The notes: a model not told the origin generated them from the letters alone. A stretch of DNA of 64,000 nucleotides from Actinomycetota bacterium (GCA_016870775.1 VGAK01000003.1:55981-119980), one strand, 5' to 3'. Positions 8,495 to 17,288 are shown, counted from the first letter of the stretch. Program-made: numbers and translations.

Positions 8495-9616
8495 GTGGGC
8501 GTGACAGAACCAACCGCGCTTCCCCTGCTCCCGCGATACGGCGCCGACTGCACGGTGTCGCTGGTGCCCGCTCTGCTCGGTCCGGGGGGGACTTCCGACC
8601 TGCCGAGTTGGTTCCCTGCGTCAGCGGCCGGTGCACGGCGAGTCGTCGTGCTTGTGCTCGACGGGCTGGGATGGAACCAGATCGAGACCCGCCGGGATCT
8701 GGCCCCGGTGCTCGCCTCGATGGACTCTGCACCGATCACCACTGTCGCGCCCACCACGACGGCCACCGCGCTCACGTCGATCACCACGGGACTCACGCCG
8801 GGCGAACATGGGATCGTCGGGTGGCGGATGGACATGGGCGACACGGTGATGAATGTCCTCCGCTGGGCCGATGCGGCCGGCGACCGGCGCATCTCGCACC
8901 CCCCGGCCCTCATCCAGTCGTGTCCACCGTTCCTCGGGATGCGCGTTCCCGTGTCGAGCCGGGCCGAACTCGAGGGCACCGGTTTCACCGAGGCGCATCT
9001 CGCCGGTGTGAAACCGGTCGGGTGGCGCGTCGCGTCATCGATCCCCGTGATCGTGTCCGAGGCACTCGCCGACGGGGACACCTTCGTGTACGCCTACTAC
9101 GACGGAATCGACAAGATCGCCCATGAGCGAGGATTCGGTCCGTACTACGACGCCGAGCTCTCCCATGCCGATCGTCTCGTCGGTGACATCCTCGAGCGAC
9201 TCGACCCCGACACTGCTCTCGTGGTCACGGCTGACCATGGCCAGGTTCAGGTGGGCGGTCGCATCATCCGTCCCGGGCGTGAGATCACCGATCTCGTGCG
9301 ACACCAATCGGGCGAGGGTCGGTTCCGCTGGCTGCACGCGAGGCGGGGCGCGGAGCGGGCCCTTCACGAGGCATGCGGGGCGCACGCCGAGGTCGCATGG
9401 ATCGTGACCCGTGAGCAGATGGTGGATGAGGGATGGTTCGGCCCGCGCGTCGCCGATGCGGTGCTGCGACGCCTCGGGGACGTGGCACTGGTCGCACGCG
9501 CACCGGTCGCATTCGAGGACCCCGCCGAGGCGGGGGGTGCCGATCTGGTGTGTCGGCACGGCTCCATGACCCCAGACGAGGTCCTCGTCCCCCTCGCAGT
9601 GGCCCGGGGCGGGTGA
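8495..9616 (+). CDS. Type I phosphodiesterase / nucleotide pyrophosphatase family protein
   Basis: 373 residues with a GTG start; a second GTG at 8501 is an equally possible start. Alkaline-phosphatase-superfamily metal sites are visible: Asp56 in VVVLVLDGLGW, the nucleophile region VAPTTTATALTSITTG around Thr87-Thr89, YYDGIDKIAHERG, and VVTADHGQV. There is no signal peptide, so it is cytoplasmic. The family hydrolyses phosphodiester or pyrophosphate bonds of nucleotides or related compounds; the substrate cannot be told from sequence. It diverges from the Rrf2 regulator across 23 bp and may be controlled by it. Confidence 0.85.
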   Translation: MGVTEPTALPLLPRYGADCTVSLVPALLGPGGTSDLPSWFPASAAGARRVVVLVLDGLGWNQIETRRDLAPVLASMDSAPITTVAPTTTATALTSITTGLTPGEHGIVGWRMDMGDTVMNVLRWADAAGDRRISHPPALIQSCPPFLGMRVPVSSRAELEGTGFTEAHLAGVKPVGWRVASSIPVIVSEALADGDTFVYAYYDGIDKIAHERGFGPYYDAELSHADRLVGDILERLDPDTALVVTADHGQVQVGGRIIRPGREITDLVRHQSGEGRFRWLHARRGAERALHEACGAHAEVAWIVTREQMVDEGWFGPRVADAVLRRLGDVALVARAPVAFEDPAEAGGADLVCRHGSMTPDEVLVPLAVARGG

Positions 9617-9633
9617 ATCGGGGGCGGAATGGG

Positions 9634-9639
9634 CAGAAT
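9634..9639 (+). promoter_or_regulatory. -10 element (CAGAAT) for leaderless bpa
   Basis: CAGAAT, 6 nt, then the GTG start of bpa. It departs from TAnnnT only in the first base. A second similar hexamer (CAGAAT in GGCAGAATGG) precedes the gene at 14016. Confidence 0.45.
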
Positions 9640-9645
9640 GGGCCC

Positions 9646-10161
9646 GTGCCGGAGCAATCAGAGCAACCAGAGGATGGCCAGTCGCCCACCCACATCACCG
9701 GAGCCGAGGTGATCGACGCCGGGGAGATGCTCGATCAGCAATCCCATGATCGACACTCAGAGGCTGTGACCGAGCCCGCCAAGGTGATGCGCATCGGCTC
9801 GATGGTCCGTCAACTGCTCGAGGAGGTGCGCGGAACGACGCTCGATGAGCCGAGTCGCGAGCGCCTGGCGGAGATCTACGAGCGCTCGATCACCGAGATC
9901 TCGACCGCACTGTCGCCCGATCTTGCGGAGGAACTGCACATGCTCGCGCTGCCCTTCAAGGAGGGTGAGGTGCCCAGCGACGGTGAACTGCGCGTGGCCA
10001 AGGCCCAGTTGGTCGGATGGCTCGAGGGTCTGTTCCACGGGATCCAGGCGACTCTGTTCGCTCAGCAGCTCGCGGCCCGGCAACAGATCGAACAGATGCG
10101 CCAGTTTCCGCCGCAACAGTCCTCGGGGCGCGTTGGCGACTCCGGCGGCACCTACCTCTGA
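9646..10161 (+). CDS. bpa: Bacterial proteasome activator Bpa (DUF2587)
   Basis: 171 residues from GTG 9646, close to the 178 of the Mycobacterium tuberculosis protein. After a polar N-terminal region of about 50 residues the conserved helical core begins with PAKVMRIGSMVRQLLEEVR, continues with LDEPSRERLAEIYERSI and ELHMLALPF, and ends with a long helix (AKAQLVGWLEGLFHGIQATL). The last residues GGTYL parallel the C-terminal GQYL of Bpa, which inserts into pockets of the 20S proteasome to open its gate without ATP. This implies a 20S proteasome encoded elsewhere in the genome. The two genes around it are not proteasome-related. Confidence 0.9.
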   Translation: MPEQSEQPEDGQSPTHITGAEVIDAGEMLDQQSHDRHSEAVTEPAKVMRIGSMVRQLLEEVRGTTLDEPSRERLAEIYERSITEISTALSPDLAEELHMLALPFKEGEVPSDGELRVAKAQLVGWLEGLFHGIQATLFAQQLAARQQIEQMRQFPPQQSSGRVGDSGGTYL

Positions 10162-10240
10162 CACCGTCGATTCTCGCGGTCCTGCGCCGGTGACTGTTTC
10201 CTCCCGCCCGGGTGTTTCCAACGACGACACAGGCAGATGC

Positions 10241-10266
10241 TATTTTTGGAAAACCACACCGGTGTG
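10241..10266 (+). promoter_or_regulatory. Candidate dnaE promoter with 12-bp palindrome
   Basis: An AT-rich -10-like hexamer TATTTT (10241-10246) stands out in the GC-rich 177-bp gap before dnaE. It is followed by the perfect palindrome CACACCGGTGTG (10255-10266), which would lie at or just after the transcription start and so could be an operator. The dnaE start is 72 nt further on, giving a leader of about 80 nt with a good ribosome site. No factor is recognised. Confidence 0.4.
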
Positions 10267-10338
10267 ACTTGGCGCGCTTGATCGTCGACTCGTTGCGTGC
10301 GGTGCCGGGGTCGTTCGCAGGAAGGGACAGGAGGCTCG

Positions 10339-13300
10339 ATGAGTTCGTCGTTCGCCCACCTGCACGTGCACACGGAGTACTCGATGCTCGACGGAGCGGC
10401 GAGGCTGGACGCTCTCGTGGCAAAAGCGGTGGCCGATGGTCAGCCCGCACTCGGCATCACCGACCACGGCAACATGTACGGGGTCATCGATTTCTACAAG
10501 GAGTGCAGGAGGGCCGGCATCAAGCCGATCATCGGCACGGAGGCCTACATGGCCCACGATCACCGCAGCGAGAGGATCGCGAGGCGCGGACGCCTCGATG
10601 ACAACGGAGGCGCCGCCGAGAGCGGAAAGAAGCAGTACTACCACCTCACGCTGCTCGCCGAGAACGAGCAGGGCTACCGGAATCTCATCAAGCTCTCCAG
10701 CCTTGCCTTCCTCGAGGGATACCACTACAAGCCGCGCGTCGACTGGGAATTGCTGGAGCGGCATGCCGGGGGCCTCATCGCCACCACGGGCTGTCTTGGC
10801 GGTCACGTCCTCCAGGCGCTGTTGCGCGGGGACGAGGAGGACGCGGTCCGGAAGGCGGCCCGATTGCAGGAGATCTTCGGCAAGGACAATCTCTTCGTCG
10901 AGGTGCAGGACCACGGCATCGCGAACCAGCGGTTGACCAACCCCAAACTCGTCGAGATCGCACGGCGCATCGGGGCGCCGTTGCTCGCCACGAACGATTC
11001 GCATTATGTGGAGCGCCACGACCACGAGGCCCACGATGCGCTCCTGTGCGTGCAGACCGGTGCGCTGATGTCCGATCGCGACAGGTTCCGGTTCGAGGGG
11101 AGCGAGCACTACCTGAAGACCTCGGCCGAGATGCGGGCCATCTGGTCGGAGTTGCCGGAGTCGTGCGACAACACGCTCTGGATCGCGGAGCGCGCCGAGT
11201 TGGACCTGACATTCGGTCAGTACCAACTGCCCGACTTCCCCCTGCCCGCGCAATTCGCCACGGCGGGGGAGTACTTGGCCCACCTCGCACGCGAGGGAGC
11301 CCGCCAGAGATGGGGGGAGAAACTGCCGGAGAACGTCGTCGAGCGACTCGCCTACGAGTTGAAGGTGATCGACGACATGGGCTTCTCGGCCTACTTCCTG
11401 ATCGTGTGGGACCTGATCCGGTACGCCCGGGAGTCGGGCATTCGCGTCGGTCCGGGTCGGGGTTCTGCGGCAGGTTGCGCGGTGGCCTACTGCTTGCGGA
11501 TCACCGAGCTCGACCCGATCCGCTACGACCTGCTGTTCGAGAGATTCCTCAACCCCTCGCGCGTGTCGATGCCCGACATCGACATGGACTTCGACTCCCG
11601 TCACCGGGACCAAATGATCCGGTACGCGGCCGACAAGTACGGTCGGGATCGCGTCGCCCAGATCATCACGTTCTCGACGATCAAGTCGCGAAACGCCGTC
11701 CGCGACGCGGCACGCGTGCTCGGGTACGAGTACGCCGTCGGCGACAAGATCGCAAAGGCGATGCCACCGCTCAATCAGGGTCGCGACACCCCGTTGCAGT
11801 ACTGCCTCGAGTTCGACGAGGGCCACGCCGATGGGTACCGCGAGGCCCAGGGTCTGCGCGACCTGGTGGCCTCCGACGAGGTCGCCAAGCGCGTCGTCGA
11901 CGTGGCCAAGGGGCTGGAGGGGATGAAGCGCAGCGACGGCATCCATGCCGCCGCGGTGGTGATAGCCCCCAAGTCGCTCACCGAGTACCTCCCGATCCAG
12001 CGCAAACCGACGAGCGATCTCACTATCGACGAGGCTCCGATCGTGACCCAGTACGAGATGCACGGAGTGGAGGAACTCGGTCTGCTGAAGATGGATTTCC
12101 TCGGACTGCGCAATCTGGATGTGATCACCGACACGGTCGAGATGATCAGGCGCCAGCGTGATCCGCACTTCGACATCGACTCGGTCCCGTTGGACGATCC
12201 CGGGACCTTCGCCCTCCTCGGCCGGGGCGACACGATCGGGGTGTTCCAGCTCGAGTCCCCGCCGATGCGGGCACTTCTCAGGTCGATGAAGCCGACCGCC
12301 TTCGAGGATGTCTGCGCTGTGCTCGCGCTCTACCGGCCCGGTCCCATGGGCGACAACATGCACAACGACTACGCGGCCATCAAGAACAACCGCAAACAAC
12401 CCGAGTACTTCCATCCCGACGCGGTCGAAGTGCTCCAGGACACGTACGGACTGATGGTGTACCAGGAGAGCGTGATGCGCGTGTCGCAGAAGTTCGCCGG
12501 ATACTCGCTCGCCCAGGCCGACAACCTCCGGAAGGCATGTGGGAAGAAGGACGCGGCATTGATGGCGCGCGAGGAGCAGTCGTTCGTCTCGGGGTGCGAG
12601 AGGGCCGGGTACGGCCGGGATCTCGGTCAGTACCTGTTCGGCGTCATCCGGAAATTCGCCGACTATGCCTTCGCCAAGAGCCATGCCTTCGGCTACGGGC
12701 TCGTCACGTATCAGACGGCCTATCTCAAGGCGCACTACCCGGTCGAGTACACGGCATGCCTCCTCACATCGGTGAAGGGCAACTACGACAAGGCGGCGGT
12801 GCACCTCTCCGATGCGCGCGCGATGGGCATCGAGGTGATGTCGCCGGACATCAACATGGGTAGGTCCGATTTCGAGGCCGTGACGGCCGGTGGGGCACGA
12901 CGCATCGTGTTCGCGCTCTCGGCAGTGCGCAACGTGGGTGAGGGTCTCGTGAGGTTGATCCTCGGGGAGCGTGACGCGAGGGGGCCGTTCGGCTCGTTCC
13001 ACGATTTCGCGCGACGGGTTCCCGAACAGGCCCTGAACAAGCGTGCGGTGGAATCGTTGATCAAGGCGGGGGCCTTCGACACACTCGGTCATCCACGCCG
13101 TGGATTGCTGACCGTGCACGAGCCCCTCATCGACCGCGCGATCGCCGCGCGACGCGAGGCTGACCGCGGGGTCATGTCGCTCTTCGGCGAGATCTCGGAG
13201 GTGGGCGAGGGATCCTGGAGCGAGGAGACGCCGATCCCCGACCTCGAGTTCGGGAAAGCGGACCGTTTGAGGCACGAGAAGGAGATGCTCGGTCTCTACA

Positions 13301-13866
13301 TATCCGACCACCCACTCAAGGGAATCGAGGGTGCTCTGAGGCGCCTGATCAACACCTCGATCTCTGGTCTCGGCGAGCGCGAGGCGGGTATGGCCACCAT
13401 CGGGGGCGTCGTGTCGTCGTTCAACAGGCGCTTCACCCGCAAGGGCGACCAGATGGCAACCTTCATCCTCGAGGACATGGATTCCTCCGTCGAGGTGACG
13501 GTGTTCGCCAAGACCCTCGCCGAACACGGACATCTCCTCGCCGACGACACCGTCGTCACCGTCACGGGGAGGTTGAACAAGCGCGACGAGGGTCCGTCGA
13601 ACTTCGTGGCGCAGAAGATCACCGCGCCGACCAATCTGCGCGACCACGTGCCCGAGGTCGTGCTCGTGCTCCCATCGGGTTTCACATCCGAGAAATTGGA
13701 GACACTCAAATCGATCATCGCAGAGTTCCCCGGGGCGTCACCGTGCAAGGTGCGACTCGCGGGTGGCAAGACCTTCGATCTCGGGCCGCGCGGACTCGTC
13801 GATTACGAGAAAGCGGTCGGGCCCCTGCGAGTGGCCTTCGGCTCCTCTGCCGTCTCGGTGGTCTGA
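10339..13866 (+). CDS. dnaE: DNA polymerase III alpha subunit
   Basis: 1175 residues from ATG 10339, preceded by the strong ribosome site ACAGGAGG; a start at 10297 is in frame but lacks support. The N-terminal PHP domain opens with HLHVHTEYSMLDG (His7, His9, His11). The palm has PDIDMDFDSRHRDQ with aspartates 413, 415, 417 and 419. The C-terminal part includes an OB-fold region (TIGGVVSSFNRRFTRKGDQM) and no intein interrupts it. It is the replicative DnaE1-type polymerase, with the PHP domain likely providing proofreading in actinobacteria. It is followed by a 149-bp gap. Confidence 0.97.
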   Translation: MSSSFAHLHVHTEYSMLDGAARLDALVAKAVADGQPALGITDHGNMYGVIDFYKECRRAGIKPIIGTEAYMAHDHRSERIARRGRLDDNGGAAESGKKQYYHLTLLAENEQGYRNLIKLSSLAFLEGYHYKPRVDWELLERHAGGLIATTGCLGGHVLQALLRGDEEDAVRKAARLQEIFGKDNLFVEVQDHGIANQRLTNPKLVEIARRIGAPLLATNDSHYVERHDHEAHDALLCVQTGALMSDRDRFRFEGSEHYLKTSAEMRAIWSELPESCDNTLWIAERAELDLTFGQYQLPDFPLPAQFATAGEYLAHLAREGARQRWGEKLPENVVERLAYELKVIDDMGFSAYFLIVWDLIRYARESGIRVGPGRGSAAGCAVAYCLRITELDPIRYDLLFERFLNPSRVSMPDIDMDFDSRHRDQMIRYAADKYGRDRVAQIITFSTIKSRNAVRDAARVLGYEYAVGDKIAKAMPPLNQGRDTPLQYCLEFDEGHADGYREAQGLRDLVASDEVAKRVVDVAKGLEGMKRSDGIHAAAVVIAPKSLTEYLPIQRKPTSDLTIDEAPIVTQYEMHGVEELGLLKMDFLGLRNLDVITDTVEMIRRQRDPHFDIDSVPLDDPGTFALLGRGDTIGVFQLESPPMRALLRSMKPTAFEDVCAVLALYRPGPMGDNMHNDYAAIKNNRKQPEYFHPDAVEVLQDTYGLMVYQESVMRVSQKFAGYSLAQADNLRKACGKKDAALMAREEQSFVSGCERAGYGRDLGQYLFGVIRKFADYAFAKSHAFGYGLVTYQTAYLKAHYPVEYTACLLTSVKGNYDKAAVHLSDARAMGIEVMSPDINMGRSDFEAVTAGGARRIVFALSAVRNVGEGLVRLILGERDARGPFGSFHDFARRVPEQALNKRAVESLIKAGAFDTLGHPRRGLLTVHEPLIDRAIAARREADRGVMSLFGEISEVGEGSWSEETPIPDLEFGKADRLRHEKEMLGLYISDHPLKGIEGALRRLINTSISGLGEREAGMATIGGVVSSFNRRFTRKGDQMATFILEDMDSSVEVTVFAKTLAEHGHLLADDTVVTVTGRLNKRDEGPSNFVAQKITAPTNLRDHVPEVVLVLPSGFTSEKLETLKSIIAEFPGASPCKVRLAGGKTFDLGPRGLVDYEKAVGPLRVAFGSSAVSVV

Positions 13867-13970
13867 CCCGCGTCGAGGGACCGCCCCGCCTCGCTCGCTC
13901 GCACCGGATGGTCGCGCGGGGTCCTCCGTTCGGCTCCGAGGCCGCGCATTTGGCAGAATGGTGCTTCACC

Positions 13971-13990
13971 CGCCGCGGACCTCCGCGGCG
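13971..13990 (+). promoter_or_regulatory. 5'-UTR hairpin before the gene at 14016
   Basis: Perfect 8-bp arms CGCCGCGG (13971-13978) and CCGCGGCG (13983-13990) enclose an ACCT loop. It lies between a -10-like CAGAAT (13954-13959) and the ribosome site of the next gene (GGAAGGCAG). It could stabilise the mRNA, regulate translation, or be a weak terminator after dnaE. Confidence 0.4.
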
Positions 13991-14015
13991 CCGATCGAGG
14001 GAGAACGGAAGGCAG

Positions 14016-14675
14016 ATGTCGTTGGTCGTGAAGACCCAGGACTCCAGTGCCCTCACCGAGGCCCAGATCGAGGAGATGGTCGGCATCGGGGGAGCGTTCA
14101 AGGAGAGTGCCCTCCTCGTCGCCAAGGAGCAGTGGGTCCTGTGCACGCTGGCCTCCGTCGAGGGCAAGTTGCACGGAGTGACATTCTCGACCCTCGAACG
14201 CATCGGTGGCACGCCCTGCGTCCTCATCGGGTTGATGACCGTGAAGCGCACCGGCAAACGCGACCAGGTCCTGAAGGGATTGATGGCAGAGGCCTATCAC
14301 CGGGCGTTGATGGCCTTCCCCGACGAGGACGTCGTGGTGGGCACCCGATTCGTCACCCCCGGGGGGATCGAGGCCTTCAAGTCGCTCACCGAGATCATCC
14401 CCCGGTCCGGACACCGCGCCGTGGGCGAGGAGCGGGCGTGGGGTCGTCGGCTCGCGAAGCGCTTCGGGGTCGATGCGAACTACGACGAGAAGACCTTCGT
14501 CGTGAAGAGCGCCGGTCAGGGCGGTTTCCTCGATCACGAGTCGTCGAAACCGGAGAAGGTGCCCGAGGCGGTCGCCGAGCTCTTCAAGGGCGTGAACCCG
14601 AAGAAGGGCGGCGTGCTGATCGTGCACGGCTGGACGATGGCGGAGAGCCTCGTCAAACTCGGCGCCCGCTCCTGA
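14016..14675 (+). CDS. Conserved-looking protein of unknown function
   Basis: 219 residues; start ATG 14016 chosen for the ribosome site GAACGGAAGG just upstream. I do not recognise the family. It looks soluble, with alternating strands and helices and no signal peptide or membrane segment. The stretch ending GLMTVKRTGKRDQVLKGLMAEAYHRAL (first part GLMTVKRTGKRDQVLKGLMA) followed by DEDVVVGTRFVTPGGIEAFKSL (20 shown: DEDVVVGTRFVTPGGIEAFK) loosely resembles the acetyl-CoA-binding motif of GNAT acetyltransferases, but this is weak. It lies 7 nt before a nitroreductase gene, so the two are probably cotranscribed. Codon use is like the neighbours. Confidence 0.8.
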   Translation: MSLVVKTQDSSALTEAQIEEMVGIGGAFKESALLVAKEQWVLCTLASVEGKLHGVTFSTLERIGGTPCVLIGLMTVKRTGKRDQVLKGLMAEAYHRALMAFPDEDVVVGTRFVTPGGIEAFKSLTEIIPRSGHRAVGEERAWGRRLAKRFGVDANYDEKTFVVKSAGQGGFLDHESSKPEKVPEAVAELFKGVNPKKGGVLIVHGWTMAESLVKLGARS

Positions 14676-14682
14676 GGCGCCG

Positions 14683-15282
14683 ATGGAATTCCGCGAGGTG
14701 GTGCGGGCACGCCGCATGACCCGCGACTTCTCGTCCGCTCCCATCGATCCCTCGGTGCTGGAGAGGTGCGTGGAGATCGCAGGCCGGTCGCCGAGTGCGG
14801 GCAAGACATCCGGGTGGCATCTCGTCGTGCTCGAGAGTGACGAGGTCCCTCGCTACTGGGACATCGCCCTGCCCCGGGCAAAGCGCGGCACGTTCGCGTT
14901 CCCCGGTCTCCTCGCGGCGCCGTTCCTGGCTCTGGTTCTCGCAGATCCCCGCGACTATCTCGTCCGGTACTCAGAACCGGACAAGAGCGCGACCGGGCTC
15001 GGGGACGATCTCGGTGCATGGCCTGCGCCCTATTGGACGATCGATGCGGCCTTCGCCACGATGACCCTCCTGCATGCGCTCGAGGACGAGGGACTGGGAG
15101 CGCTCTTCTTCGCCCATGCCGAGGAGTCGGCCCTGCGGAGGGAGTTCGGGGTACCCGACGAAGTCGTCTTCCTGGGGACTCTGTGTGCGGGGCACCGTGT
15201 CGAGGGTGGGGCGCGCCCCGGACGGAGTGCGGCGCGCCCCGGTCGCTCCGCGGGCGACATCATCCACCGCGGTCGATGGTGA
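14683..15282 (+). CDS. Nitroreductase-family FMN oxidoreductase
   Basis: 199 residues. FMN-binding features of the nitroreductase fold are visible: the N-terminal EVVRARRMTRDF with phosphate-binding arginines, SPSAGKTSGWHLVVLES, the dimer helix (YWTIDAAFATMTLLHALEDEGL, first 20 YWTIDAAFATMTLLHALEDE), and the final strand EVVFLGTLCAGHR. Such enzymes reduce nitro compounds, quinones or flavins using NAD(P)H; the substrate is not predictable. The C-terminal tail carries a 7-residue duplication (ARPGRSA twice) encoded by a 21-bp tandem repeat. It converges with the reverse-strand gene that ends only 4 nt away. Confidence 0.88.
   Translation: MEFREVVRARRMTRDFSSAPIDPSVLERCVEIAGRSPSAGKTSGWHLVVLESDEVPRYWDIALPRAKRGTFAFPGLLAAPFLALVLADPRDYLVRYSEPDKSATGLGDDLGAWPAPYWTIDAAFATMTLLHALEDEGLGALFFAHAEESALRREFGVPDEVVFLGTLCAGHRVEGGARPGRSAARPGRSAGDIIHRGRW
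15210..15251 (+). repeat. 21-bp imperfect tandem duplication at nitroreductase 3' end
   Basis: Two copies (15210-15230 and 15231-15251) share GGCGCGCCCCGG and then diverge at a few positions. The first overlaps a 12-bp palindrome GGGGCGCGCCCC (15208-15219). The repeat adds ARPGRSA twice to the protein tail. It lies 35 bp before the convergent gene end and may also form a GC-rich terminator-like structure. Confidence 0.7.
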
Positions 15283-15286
15283 CGGT

Positions 15287-17281
15287 TCAGCCCCCGAAGC
15301 AGCTCTGGCGCAACTGATCGGCGAGCGTGGCCGGATCGGTCGCGGGGAGCAGGCACGCTCCCTCGCGGCACACGTAGGCCTTTCCGGGTTCGCGTCCCTC
15401 CCACAACGGTCCTGTGCGCGCAGCACCGTGCGTCAACACCATGTTCGGGCGCCAGCGTGAGCGGATCTCGCCGAGCATCGGCGGGTTCTCGCCCGGCACG
15501 ACGACCTCGATGATGCCGGTGGCGAGCATGTGGAACGCCGCCATCGCGTTTCCGAAGGCGGTCGGTGCGGACGCAACGACGGCCTCGAGGAGTCGGAGCG
15601 TGCCGAGTGCGCGGTCCCGCAGATCGCCGCGTCCGGTGAGGGCTGCGATCCGCAGCAGCGCGATCGCCGCCGCGGAGTTCGCCGATGGTGTCGCGTTGTC
15701 CATCAGGTCCTTCTGGCGTGCGATGAGGCGTTCCGCATCGTCGGCGACGGTGAAGAAGCCGAGCCTCTCGGGATCCCAGTGGTGCTCGACCAGTTCGTCG
15801 GCCGTCTCGACGGCGATCTCGAGCCAGCGGTGTTCGCCGGTGAGTTCGTGGAGGCGCGTCATCGCATCGACGACGTGGGCGAGATCGTGGGCCAGCGCCG
15901 AGTGCGAGGCTGTCGGCGTGGGTTCGGCCTGCCATGAACGGAACCACCGACCATCGCTGCCGCGCAGGTGCGCGACGAGGAATTCCCCGTTTCGCACTGC
16001 GGCGTCCCGCCAGCGGGTGCTCCCTGTCGCGGCTGCGGCCTCGCAGAGCGAGACGAGAAACATCGCGTTCCACTCGGTGAGCACCTTGTCGTCGAGGCCC
16101 GGCCGCGGTCGCAGGGCGCGCACCTCGTGGAGCCGGCGGCGGAGGAGCTCGATGTCGTCGGGCCGTTCGACCCCACCGCGCGTGGCGAGGCGGTTGGGGA
16201 TCGAGCGCCCCTCGAAGTTGCCGATCTCGGTGATGTCCCACCACTGGAGGGCGCGGTCGGCCTCGCCGGCGAGGCAGGCGCGGATCTCCGCGGGCGTCCA
16301 CGTGTAGAACGCTCCCTCCTCGGAATGGCCGTGCGCGTCGAGGGAGTCGGCGTCCTCGGCTGACCAGAAGCCGCCGAGCGGGTGGGTCATCTCGTCGAGC
16401 ACATAGCCGATGATCTCCTCGACCACGCCCAAGTGGCGTCGGTGCCCCATGACCTGCCACGCGTGGAGATAGACCCGCAACAGGAGTGCCTGGTCGTAGA
16501 GCATCTTCTCGAAGTGGGGCACGAGCCACCTCTCATCGACGCTGTATCGCGAGAACCCACCCCCGATGTGATCCCACATGCCGCCCGATGCCATGGCGTC
16601 GAGCGATGTGAGGACGATCTCGGAGGTGGCCCCGTCGCCACGCTCGACGTGGGCACGCAACGCGACATCCAGGGCGAAGGTGGAGGGAAACTTCGGGGCA
16701 CCCCCGAATCCGCCCCACTCCGGGTCGAATGCCCGGTGCACCGACTCGAGTGCTCCGCGCAGGAGCGGTGCCGGGTCCCCCCCGGTGGACGGCTCGACTC
16801 GCGCCGTTCTCGACACCACCTCGACGAGGGCCTCCACGTTCTGCGACAGATCGCCCCGCTTGTTGCGCCACGCATCGTCGACCGCGGCGAGGAGGCGCTG
16901 GAATGGCTCCCTCGGCCAGTAGGTGCCCCCGAAGAACGGCTCACCATCGGGAGTGCAGAACACGGTCAACGGCCACCCCCCGCGACCAGTGAGCGCTTGC
17001 ACCGCGTCCATGTAGATCGCGTCGACGTCGGGTCGCTCCTCGCGGTCGACCTTCACGTTCACGAACAACCTGTTCATGATCTCGGCGGTCGCCGGGTCCT
17101 CGAACGATTCGTGCGCCATGACGTGGCACCAGTGGCACGCCGAGTACCCGACGGAGAGGAGCACGGGGCGGTCGGTTGCCGCTGCCTCGGCGAAAGCGTC
17201 AGCCCCCCACTGCCACCAGTTCACCGGGTTGTCGCGGTGCTGGCGCAGGTAGGGCGAGGTCGCGTGTGCGAGCCGGTTCAC
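15287..17281 (-). CDS. Thioredoxin-fold DUF255 / YyaL-family protein
   Basis: 664 residues, full length for the YyaL/SPATA20 family. It opens with LAHATSPYLRQHRDNPVNWW, then the thioredoxin-like domain with CHWC at Cys49-Cys52 (SVGYSACHWCHVMAHESF) and VDREERPDVDAIYM. The remaining 500 residues are an (alpha/alpha)6 toroid like N-acylglucosamine epimerases (GGMWDHIGGGFSRYSVD, WNAMFLVSLCEAA). The function is unestablished; the fold suggests a carbohydrate-related or redox role. It follows fabI on the same strand with a 7-nt gap, so the two are probably one transcript. Confidence 0.9.
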   Translation of the reverse strand: MNRLAHATSPYLRQHRDNPVNWWQWGADAFAEAAATDRPVLLSVGYSACHWCHVMAHESFEDPATAEIMNRLFVNVKVDREERPDVDAIYMDAVQALTGRGGWPLTVFCTPDGEPFFGGTYWPREPFQRLLAAVDDAWRNKRGDLSQNVEALVEVVSRTARVEPSTGGDPAPLLRGALESVHRAFDPEWGGFGGAPKFPSTFALDVALRAHVERGDGATSEIVLTSLDAMASGGMWDHIGGGFSRYSVDERWLVPHFEKMLYDQALLLRVYLHAWQVMGHRRHLGVVEEIIGYVLDEMTHPLGGFWSAEDADSLDAHGHSEEGAFYTWTPAEIRACLAGEADRALQWWDITEIGNFEGRSIPNRLATRGGVERPDDIELLRRRLHEVRALRPRPGLDDKVLTEWNAMFLVSLCEAAAATGSTRWRDAAVRNGEFLVAHLRGSDGRWFRSWQAEPTPTASHSALAHDLAHVVDAMTRLHELTGEHRWLEIAVETADELVEHHWDPERLGFFTVADDAERLIARQKDLMDNATPSANSAAAIALLRIAALTGRGDLRDRALGTLRLLEAVVASAPTAFGNAMAAFHMLATGIIEVVVPGENPPMLGEIRSRWRPNMVLTHGAARTGPLWEGREPGKAYVCREGACLLPATDPATLADQLRQSCFGG

Positions 17282-17288
17282 GGGCGGC

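Noticed and set aside
10240..13647. Very long antisense reading frame opposite dnaE
   Set aside because: It mirrors the dnaE codon pattern and has no recognisable domain; dnaE is complete and certain.
10339..13866. Intein in dnaE, known in some actinobacteria and cyanobacteria
   Set aside because: The catalytic motifs run without interruption and the length of 1175 residues is normal.
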